Below are positions 32,701 through 40,550 of a stretch of 64,000 nucleotides of DNA, in pieces (position 1 is the stretch's first letter; every line of letters begins with the position of its first letter). The stretch spans positions 7,580,530 to 7,644,529 of the forward strand of contig NC_049983.1 of NCBI RefSeq assembly GCF_000003815.2, in the 5' to 3' direction. The DNA comes from Branchiostoma floridae. Lineage: Eukaryota > Chordata > Leptocardii > Amphioxiformes > Branchiostomatidae. The notes under the pieces were generated by a model. It saw nothing but the letters and a program-made list of their open reading frames with translations. It made no database searches and had not been told where the DNA came from. The position numbers and the translations under genes were made by a program.

Positions 32701-34759
32701 TGCTACTCTTTACATGATATTGATAGAAAACGTTCGACCATATAACTTGTCTCACATGGAATGGACGTTTGCAGATATCAACCTCGGCATTGGATCCTGT
32801 TCTGAAAGTCTCTCGCCACGGACCAGCCGTAATGGTTAGTAAATCTCTTTTTCCGTCAGAACTTCCGTAAGAAACATTCATGCTTCACTGCAAACCCGAT
32901 GGGTTATTGAGCTGTACTCAGTCTAAAGCATTCTGTTATATTTGTGTTCTTAAGCTTTGGGTTTTCTCTTTTCATTTTCTACCTCTGACAGGTTAATATA
33001 AAGGAAAGAAACGGCTTGTCCATAGACGTGGACCTGGTCCTGTGTATCCAGCTGGATCAGCAGACGTACTACGTCGCCAAACCGTACAAGGATTATGCTG
33101 AGGAACCTCCGGACTGGTCCCTGACGTGCGATCCTGCCATGCTGTGGAGACAGTCCTTCTCCGTCACCGAAACCAGGACGCTAGCAAGGTCAGATTTGAG
33201 GAGTATTTTAGATGCATATGTATTGGATATTGTATGGGCGAAGGAACCTTGCAACCTAACATGTCACTAGGCACTGGAGGATCTAAGTCTCCACCCTCCA
33301 AAATGTCCCTGGACTTTAGTAGTAGAGGCTACTTTGCGGCGTTTTGTTGTTAAATCAGCACCATGGACAAAACAGACTGAGCTATATTCGTGTACGTGTA
33401 CATCGAAAATCGATCAATTAACTGTTCAGGACTGATCCAAGTCTCATTTTAGCCAGGGGCCAAACCTCGATGTGAAGTGACAAATCTTTTGTAGTTTGCA
33501 GAGCAACACAACTCTAGAGCATTCTTTTAAGAAGGGTTAAGACATAAGTATAACCCAAACTGAGTTATATTGAAAATCAATGAACTTATCAAACCTTGCT
33601 CAGCATCGACGGAGCCCACGGGTGCCGTCGTGACTGCCTCCGTGTCCTGAAGAGCGTGTTCCGGAGGGAACCAGGTCTGAGCAAGTTCACGTCCTTTCAC
33701 CTGAAGACAGTCCTGCTGCGCATGTTTGAAGAAGAGGACCAATGGCAGAGCAGCAACATGGGCGATCGTTTCTTTGATCTGCTATTGAGGTTTGTCATTG
33801 CGAGTAATACAGTTTTATGTAAAGCTTAATTCTATATTTTTGTACTTTTTGTCATGTAGTCTACCTGACGTGTGTATTTTTCAAGCAACCTTAGTGCTGT
33901 TTGTCCTTTTCATGGCAAGAACGACACATGCACAAAACGCTAAACAATAATGAGCAAGATTTGCACAATACTTTTATTTTTCGTTCCTGCAAACAGATCG
34001 GTCGGGCCCCGGTCTGGAAATGTCATCCTGGCATTAGGGAGGATCCAAGTTCTTTTATACTCGGCAGTCAGGAACAGTTAACCTTTATCCGTAGGGTAAC
34101 CTATACCCATTATATATAAAATCGGGAATTTGGGGATCGTTAATTTTGCGGAAGGCAGTTTCACATTGCAAAATCTCGAAAATGTTGACATTTGAAACCC
34201 ACGTCGTTGACCTGAAATCTCTAAACACTCATTCTTTTTAAAACAACGAATCTAGGTTACCCCACGGATTGAGGTGAGCTTGCGCTACTCAATCAACCCT
34301 CTGAAACCACGGTAAATATTATGACGAGCTTCGCATAGGGTCGTTTAATATACCCCCCTCACATTAAGCGAAAATCGATCGGACGACGAGTCTGCGAGTT
34401 CTAAATTACGAGGAGGCAAGACCCTGCTGCCGACGAAGAAATGGCAGAGTTCCCCCCTTCCCGTCAGGGTCATGCCTCCTCGTAATGTAGAGCTCGCAGA
34501 CTCGTCGTCCGATCGATTTTCGCCTAATGTGAGGTTGGTATTAGACATATGTGTGCTGTTATCTGTGTAACATGTCAGTGTTAATTTCCGCAGGATCGAG
34601 GCGTGTCTGGAAGACAGACGTCTGCCTCACTTCTACCTGCCTGAACTGAACCTGTTGGACGGCATCCGTCACGTGACCATCGAGAATGTGCGCAGGCGCG
34701 TGACACAGCTGATCGACAATGAGCATGAGAGAAACAGAATACTTTACATTTGCTTGTAG
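29749..34759 (+). CDS. membrane-anchored cGAS-like receptor, gene C
   Basis: Eight exons: 29749-29882, 30428-30568, 30817-30957, 31704-32310, 32775-32834, 32992-33188, 33604-33789, 34594-34759. They join in frame to 543 residues. Residues about 7-29 (FVLLVALSIVIGIPVFVVWL and following) form one membrane helix, then KAWKWLTG. Exons 2 and 3 are charged linkers of identical length. Exon 4 begins HIRYRPRAYP and contains the active site: GS at 262-263 (YTGSMYEGTKFG), E275 and D277 in DEFDIMVVID; D375 in SIDVDLVL is the third ligand. The C-terminal half has AMLWRQSFSV, CRRDCLRVLKSVF, SFHLKTVLLRMFEEEDQW and HFYLPELNLLD and ends RNRILYICL. The predicted role is a nucleic-acid-triggered cyclic-nucleotide synthase on a membrane; activity and ligand are inference from the family. 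There is no zinc-thumb insertion. It is divergent from gene B across the foldback element. Confidence 0.88.
29901..30078 (+). mobile_element. MITE with TA target duplication (family CAGTAGAAGCC), gene C intron 1
   Basis: 178 bp flanked by TA (29,899-900 and 30,079-80). Left end CAGTAGAAGCCAGTTAATTG, right end CAATTAAGCGGCTTCTACTG. Same family as the element at 21,339-21,512. Non-coding. Confidence 0.85.
30428..30957 (+). CDS. gene C tandem linker exons 2 and 3 (each 141 bp, phase 2-2)
   Basis: Exons 30428-30568 and 30817-30957 are both exactly 47 codons in length with phase-2 introns on each side. Both start after an acceptor in ...ACAG|G and end in AG|GTACGT. Translations begin RRSYHGYRDRPNHKPERH and RHPGYRHRFNAEPER, and end in YRRSVNDNALPER and YRRNVFPKR. 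The start of exon 4 (HIRYRPRAYP) has the same RxxxYR pattern, so it may hold a third copy. The encoded stretch is Arg/Glu-rich and probably a flexible or nucleic-acid-binding spacer between the membrane and the enzyme; that role is inference. Confidence 0.8.
31040..31683. other. gene C intron 3, nothing else recognised
   Basis: Intron between linker exon 3 and the nucleotidyltransferase exon. Short frames only. Confidence 0.5.
34076..34290. mobile_element. MITE (family GTTCACCTTTATCCGC), gene C intron 7
   Basis: Left end 'TAACCTTTATCCGTAGGGTA', right end 'GGTTACCCCACGGATTGAGG' as an inverted partner; internal ACAACGAATCTAGG matches other copies at 40,331-40,550 and 52,498-52,729. Diverged and non-coding. 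Confidence 0.6.
34350..34545. mobile_element. palindromic MITE, gene C intron 7
   Basis: CACATTAAGCGAAAATCGAT then CGGACGACGAGTCTGCGAG is repeated inverted 130 bp later (CTCGCAGACTCGTCGTCCG, ATCGATTTTCGCCTAATGTG). Half copies occur at 3929-4020 and 6877-6980 in the duplicated units. Confidence 0.75.
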
Positions 34760-34924
34760 CATGTGTAGGTATTACGTCGATCGATAGATATTGCCCACAT
34801 GTATTATTGTAATCCTGTGAGTTTTCAACAGCTGGGGTTTGCAATGATAAAGTGCAGGGAGGAATTAATTAGCTTTTTCTCATTAATCCTAAGACTCCTA
34901 CCTAAAAGAAATGTGCTCTATGTT

Positions 34925-35150
34925 CTATTCTACTCTACTTAATAATACCCTATCCAAGAAGGTTGAAAAAAGGAGTCGGATCAACTCCACACCACTCCAC
35001 TCCACTGTACTACACTGCACTGTACTGTACTGTACTCAACTCTACTCTACTCTACTCTACTCTACTCTACTCTACTCTACTCTACTCTACTCTACTCTAC
35101 TCTACTCTACTCTACTCTACTCTACTCTACTCTACTCTACTCTACTCGGT
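34925..35150. repeat. CTACT microsatellite in the 3' flank of gene C
   Basis: Perfect (CTACT)n at 35,033-35,145, preceded by CTACTGTA- and CCACT-type variants. It starts about 275 bases after the gene C stop, in the same orientation relative to the gene as the array after gene B. Confidence 0.9.
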
Positions 35151-35159
35151 AGATGGGTA

Positions 35160-36129
35160 GGGGTGGCAAAAGGAAAGGTCAAGTTTGATAATGGGCCTAC
35201 TAGCGACGAGTTGTGGTTATTCAGTGGCGCTTTAAAGTTTGAGGTAAAATTTTCTGTAAGTGTCAGGTTAGTTATTCTTTTAAGAATTGATAGGTCTCGG
35301 AGCAAGAAGTAAGTTTGGGCCCCCTAGCGGCTTGTTTTGTCTGCCAATTTTGTTGCAGACTTTGAAACAGAATAACTCAAGAAAGGATCGACGGATCATC
35401 AGGATATAACAAGATATCTATGTTACGAAAACAAACAGCCTTAGAAATGCATCATTGACAGCAGACAGCTCATGAAGCCAAAAAATGTTAATGTTTCAGT
35501 CACAATTTTTACAACTATATTGCTTGCACTTTCTAAAAGTTGATGTGGACGATGTATGGCAACGTACAGAATAGATCATTTTATCACCTTCTCATATCGA
35601 ATGATTACCGTAGTATGTATCAAGTTACTTATTAAATAGATAACGTTATATCATAAATAGAATCAGTGTCGATAAAACAAAAAGTCGATATACCATCTGA
35701 ACTCATGATAGATCTTAAGGTCTAATCGATATAAACAAAACTAATTTTCTCCTCATATATTCCATAGTGAGTCATATTGACGAATAGTGATATTTGTTAC
35801 ATTCCTACATCATGACTACTTTGACATATTTACAAATTTTTTACCATGTGAGTTGAGTATGGAATTTGTGCCAACGTCACATGCTGAAACATACACTCTT
35901 CCTGGAGCAAACTTTGACTTGCTAAAATTAAACATCTTGTGTAGACTTATTTAGCGCTCCGAAACTTTAAAAATCGGTTGGTGTTATATATTAAATCCAG
36001 AGCGTTCCTAACAACTCAAAAGTAGTTCCTACGATAAAAATACAAAGTGTATCCTTCTGTGCGTCAATCACTATAGTACTGAAAGTCGCAATGTAGTTTA
36101 TATATCACAGTTATTGAAACATTTATAGT
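35160..36129. other. spacer between gene C and the LRR gene, no gene seen
   Basis: AT-rich unique-looking sequence with only short frames. Confidence 0.5.
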
Positions 36130-36135
36130 TTTATT
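36130..36135 (-). terminator. candidate poly(A) signal of the LRR gene
   Basis: TTTATT on the plus strand (AATAAA on the gene strand), about 150 bases past the LRR gene stop. Confidence 0.45.
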
Positions 36136-36283
36136 AAACACCGCATTTATACTATGCCTTGGACATGTTGTGAGTTGATACTCTTCAAACCGACCACCTG
36201 TCCAAAACGTCCGGTCCTCCGGGTGATCGTCTTGAGCAGGTTTGACTTTATCTTCCCATTAACAGGTGTACGTTCATCATTAT

Positions 36284-38140
36284 TTAGATGTTTGGGAATG
36301 CAAGGTCGGTGTACGTGTTTTGCCTTTCCTGTCCAGAGGAATAGCCAGATGAGCGAGCAAACTGCCTGATGCCATCGGTTCCGTACGTTTTGGAAACTTC
36401 TGCACTGGTACCGGTTTGTTCACGGTTATATACGTCGCACTTAAGACGCGAATTTGAAGAAGGTTTTGATGTGCTGTTTGTTGTAGTCTCTTGTATGCAG
36501 GACTGACCGTCATCTAATTTTGGCGACTCATTGTCAACGCCATCTTCATCGGAAACTTCTCCTGGCTCGTATGGGCCAGATAATGCATTGGCGCCTTCAT
36601 TATTCTTAGGGCTGGTTTCACCTGCCGTCTCAGCGTCCATAAGATGATATTGAGGTACATCAAAGACATAAGGACAGCTTGCATACGGCTCAATCGTATT
36701 AGTTTTTACCACATTTACGCAAGCCTCTGTTTCTGACTTCACCACCTTACTTTCGACCTTGTCGTCATCAGTAACTTCCCCATGGTTGCCGGCATGATCA
36801 AAGGCCTGTGCTTCTGGACCAGGAAAGGTACTGGTGCCTTCTGTTTCCTCAGGATTGGTCATGTCTGCACTTTCGCCAATATGATATTGAGGCACATCAA
36901 AAACATAAGAAGACCTTGCATATGGTTCAACTGTTTCGGGTATAGTTTCGTATAAGCAGGAATCGGGGTCTGTTTCCGGACCATTGCTGCAGCCTTCCTG
37001 ATCATCAGCCTGGGCGTTCTGACTGCTTCCAGTTTGTTGAAAACAAGCGTTGTTTACAACTTGGCCAGCCGCAATGTTGTTTACGTGACCAAGCTGCGCA
37101 GTTGCGTTGTTAGATTGTTTCCTGACCAGTGCACAATAGAAAGCTAAGCCCACACCATTCAGGACAACTACCGCTCCAACTACTGATCCAGTCACCACCC
37201 AGACCCATGCCTTATTGGCAACGGTTTCGAATTCAGTAGTAACGTTTTGAGAAATCTCAAACATTTCAGCCTGCTGCGTTGTTAGTGGCAACAAGGACGG
37301 AGTACTGACGTCAGATGGATGAAGGCCCGTAGGACAGACTCTGTTAGGATCACAAGGTCTTAGGGCGGTCTTAGTCCAGCTAGAATTACATTCTGAGATC
37401 GTGAGCATGTGTAGCTCTTCGTTCTTTCGGTTATCAGGTGTTTTACAACGGAACAAAGTAGGGTTGTTGTACATGGAGGATGTAATTTGATTTTTCCTAA
37501 CAGTGTCGCACATGCCCGGTGTTTTCAAGTTACGGCACAAGTCCGCCAATACAGCGGCATCAACGGCCCATGCTAGTTTGCAGTCACAGTGGAAAGGATT
37601 ACCCGCTATGAAAGGTGCGTATGATATTTCTCGTTCATTTGGTACGTGCACGTTCCACCCAAGATCGCACATAGACAATGTCTTGATGTTATTGAAGGAA
37701 ACGTTCACTATTTCCAAGTTTGATACGAAATGCTTCACAGGATACATGTTTACACAAGACAGCTGATTATATGACAAATCCAAATGAACTAGCATGGGCA
37801 TGCTCTTCAGACAGTACCAAGGGAAGTAACTGATGTTGTTGTTTCTTAAGATTATGTTGTTCAAATAGGGTAGCGCCATACAGGGAAACGTGGTCAGTGC
37901 GTTCTTGGGAAGGTAAAGTTCAGCGAGTCTTGAGGGCAGGTCTTTGGGAATACTACGTAAGCCTTTGTTGTCACAGTTAATTTGGAGTAAAGTAGAATTC
38001 TGAACGTTACATCCTTGAGATTGCAGTTGTGAAAGTGCTGATGCTTCACAATTGTGCGGTGCGTTCAGAAATGTGAGGACCAAAGCTAGAAGGACAATCG
38101 TATTGTCATTGTATCGCATGTTTTCTGCAGGGACTATCAC
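36284..38140 (-). CDS. single-exon LRR type I transmembrane receptor
   Basis: 618 residues from the ATG at 38140, uninterrupted. A second ATG at residue 8 (MRYNDN) gives a more typical signal peptide (IVLLALVLTFLNA, about 15-27). An LRRNT-like region (GCNVQNSTLLQINCDNKG, about 43-60) is followed by about four LRRs between 61 and 165 (LAELYLPKNAL, LNNIILRNNNI, LVHLDLSYNQL, LEIVNVSFNNI) and an LRRCT (NPFHCDCKLAWAVDA, about 181-195, with further cysteines to 251). Residues about 312-339 span the membrane. The roughly 280-residue tail is acidic and has two copies of EPYA-S-x-YVFDVPQYH (about 405-420 and 484-499) plus YETI and a C-terminal YTDL, so it is a likely phosphotyrosine docking tail. There is no TIR or kinase domain. 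The ligand is unknown. By architecture it is a cell-surface recognition or adhesion receptor; no specific orthologue is recognised. Confidence 0.88.
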   Translation of the reverse strand: MIVPAENMRYNDNTIVLLALVLTFLNAPHNCEASALSQLQSQGCNVQNSTLLQINCDNKGLRSIPKDLPSRLAELYLPKNALTTFPCMALPYLNNIILRNNNISYFPWYCLKSMPMLVHLDLSYNQLSCVNMYPVKHFVSNLEIVNVSFNNIKTLSMCDLGWNVHVPNEREISYAPFIAGNPFHCDCKLAWAVDAAVLADLCRNLKTPGMCDTVRKNQITSSMYNNPTLFRCKTPDNRKNEELHMLTISECNSSWTKTALRPCDPNRVCPTGLHPSDVSTPSLLPLTTQQAEMFEISQNVTTEFETVANKAWVWVVTGSVVGAVVVLNGVGLAFYCALVRKQSNNATAQLGHVNNIAAGQVVNNACFQQTGSSQNAQADDQEGCSNGPETDPDSCLYETIPETVEPYARSSYVFDVPQYHIGESADMTNPEETEGTSTFPGPEAQAFDHAGNHGEVTDDDKVESKVVKSETEACVNVVKTNTIEPYASCPYVFDVPQYHLMDAETAGETSPKNNEGANALSGPYEPGEVSDEDGVDNESPKLDDGQSCIQETTTNSTSKPSSNSRLKCDVYNREQTGTSAEVSKTYGTDGIRQFARSSGYSSGQERQNTYTDLAFPNI

Positions 38141-38254
38141 TTCACACGACTTTCCTCGCTTTCCCTAGTTGTAAACATTATTTCCTGGCCCGTGAATAAT
38201 TCAATCAGTTTGGTAAAATTCTTAATCATAAAGTTATTTATGCACAACAAGTTC

Positions 38255-38732
38255 CAGTGCCACTGTGAACCTGTAACCCCTAGCTCCAGTGCACTGTGAA
38301 CCTGTAACACCTAGCTCCAGTGCACTGTGAACCTGTAACACCTAGCTCCAGTGCACTGTGAACCTGTAACACCTAGCTCCAGTGCACTGTGAACCTGTAA
38401 CACCTAGCTCCAGTGCACTGTGAACCTGTAACACCTAGCTCCAGTGCACTGTGAACCTGTAACACCTAGCTCCAGTGCACTGTGAACCTGTAACACCTAG
38501 CTCCAGTGCACTGTGAACCTGTAACACCTAGCTCCAGTGCACTGTGAACCTGTAACACCTAGCTCCAGTGCACTGTGAACCTGTAACCCCTAGCTCCAGT
38601 GCACTGTGAACCTGTAACACCTAGCTCCAGTGCACTGTGAACCTGTAACACCTAGCTCCAGTGCACTGTGAACCTGTAACACCTAGCTCCAGTGCACTGT
38701 GAACCTGTAACACCTAGCTCCAGTGCATTGTA
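38255..38732. repeat. 31-bp minisatellite just upstream of the LRR gene
   Basis: About 15 copies of a 31-bp unit (GTGCACTGTGAACCTGTAAC then ACCTAGCTCCA), nearly identical; two copies carry CCCC for CACC. It lies 115-590 bases upstream of the LRR start codon, so it is in the presumed promoter or 5' UTR region. Confidence 0.95.
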
Positions 38733-38734
38733 AA

Positions 38735-39205
38735 CCAATCAGTATAGCCCTGACGAAGATGACAGACGGTCATCGAAACGTTGGCTCTAAATAAATTTCA
38801 TAGTTGTGTATGAAGAACTTTGTGATTAATTATTTCCTGGTGTTAGCGCTGAAGGTAAGGGTTGGGCTCCTTGCTCTCAACACCGTGGATATCATCCTTT
38901 CAAAAATACTATATGTGGAGTTACTTTTACCTTATCAAGAAGCCTGTTGGTATTTGTATGCGGCACTGTTAAATTAGGTTATCAATAGTCCATATTATCA
39001 CATTGTCCTTATATGCCTAGAAAGAAATTAGATAAAAAAGTAGATAAATATATTTCGTCGTTCGTCTAGGGAGCAACGATTGGCTTACAATATTTTATAG
39101 CGGATATTATTTCCTATTTTTACTGTTTATCAGCTGAACACTCCAAATTTAGGTCACTTGCATTTAAGAACGCACGTTCGTAGCACCTGCAGCACAATTG
39201 ACTGA
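38735..39205. other. no gene seen
   Basis: AT-rich sequence following the minisatellite; nothing recognisable. Confidence 0.4.
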
Positions 39206-39206
39206 T

Positions 39207-39406
39207 TATGTTGCCTACAGTCCCCTAAGATACTGGAAACATGAAGTACTGTCTGACCACTGTCTCCGGCAGGTTTTGCTGGACACTTTTGATCGTCCCT
39301 GTCCTCGGATGACAGTCGATCTTTGGGCTGAGAAGACCGACTCTTATTATTAACTTCCTCAAGTTTTCGGACGTCTCGGGTTCTACTCTGGTCTCCTGCA
39401 TCAAAA
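39207..39406 (-). CDS. possible terminal exon of an unrecognised minus-strand gene
   Basis: After an acceptor-like TTTGTTTTGATGCAG at about 39,407, two minus frames stay open: ETRVEPETSENLRKL... to a stop at 39,225, and DQSRTRDVRKLEEVNNKSRS... with a later stop near 39,160. The second is charged like many disordered real exons. Candidate small upstream exons on the same strand are 39,840-39,875 (flanked by ACAG and GTGAGC) and about 41,325-41,355 (flanked by CACAG and GTAAGG), which resemble each other. No domain is seen and the exon order and frame are unproven. Confidence 0.2.
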
Positions 39407-39589
39407 CAAAATTACCAGAATGACTCGAAGAAAAAAAAAACATCAACAGTTTGCAACAAGCAGTGAATATGTCTCAGTTTGTACTCATGAGCTTACCCCA
39501 TAAGAGAATGTCAGACATTCTATTTTGTGATTATATTGATTGCTACCTATACGTTATGATGAAATACGTTATTTTATTCAGGTGGGGTC

Positions 39590-40330
39590 GTGTCGTCAGA
39601 GGTCCTGGATGGAAGGAGATCTATCTCGGGACTAAAAGACCGTCTCGAAACTTCCTCTACCACTCTACATGTCAAAATACAACATGTTTGTCAATCAAAC
39701 AATAAGCAATGAATATTTTTACACTGAACTTGTTTGATATGAAAAGGTCGGACATCATATTGTGTGATCATATTGATTGCTATGTTCTGAAATGTACTTA
39801 TTTCCATCTCCCTACTTTGTTTAAGGAATCTTGCTCACCTTAAGATAAGCTGCAGCTGGCCAAGACGCCGCCTGCTGTAACACAAAACAAACAAATAAAC
39901 AAACAAATAACGTTATTGCACCACAATTGTACGAGGTAGAAAGTATGGCATCTACGTAGCTACAGTTCTATAGCTTAATTTGTAGTAGGAGATAAGTTTC
40001 TTACAATCATTGTAGGCCTTACAATCATTTGAGGAATTTCTAATGTCTAAATCTGCCATGAAGGGATTGTAACACATGCAGAACGCGGAGTGAGGAGAAA
40101 AGACAATGATTCGTGTGGCAATGGCGGCTGGTCACATGATCTCATCCTTCATCTTGTGAGCGGTGAACTTCATTTTCTCGAGAAAAATCTTCAGGTTTTC
40201 TGTGCGTGGGTGATTAGAGCAGACCAATCTTCATGTACTCTAATGTTTAAACTACACGCGTGTCTCCAACGTGCCTGTGGGGGCGTGTGGCGTATCATCA
40301 ACTCTCAGGGATCGAAATGCTTTTTTTTGC
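39590..40330. other. no firm gene
   Basis: The plus frame at 39,451-39,705 has no recognisable domain. The small minus-strand exon candidate at 39,840-39,875 lies here. Otherwise non-coding. Confidence 0.35.
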
Positions 40331-40550
40331 TAACTCTAGTTCATATTTATCCATGGGATGACCTTTATCCGTTGTCTTCAAAAACAGCACATTAAGGAGT
40401 ATTAAATCTGTGGTTTCAAATTTGCCATATTTTCACAATGTTCCGATTTGAATTCGAAACCACCGTCCGTTGACTTCATATCCCTTAATACGTTTTTTTA
40501 CAAACAACGAATATAGGTTAACTTCGGATAAAGGTGAACCAACGTTACAA
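40331..40550. mobile_element. MITE (family GTTCACCTTTATCCGC), intergenic copy
   Basis: Left 'ATGACCTTTATCCGTTGTCT', right 'AACAACGAATATAGGTTAAC' and 'TTCGGATAAAGGTGAACC', with 'ACCGTCCGTTGACTTCATAT' inside, as in the copies at 45.5 and 52.5 kb. Confidence 0.65.

Noticed and set aside
34911-35312. Serine/leucine/tyrosine repeat frames (STLLYSTLLYS)
   Set aside because: Translation of the CTACT microsatellite. The same applies to frames at 16,247-16,823.
36154-36369. Plus-strand frame overlapping the end of the LRR gene
   Set aside because: Antisense to the LRR tail and its 3' UTR; no independent support.
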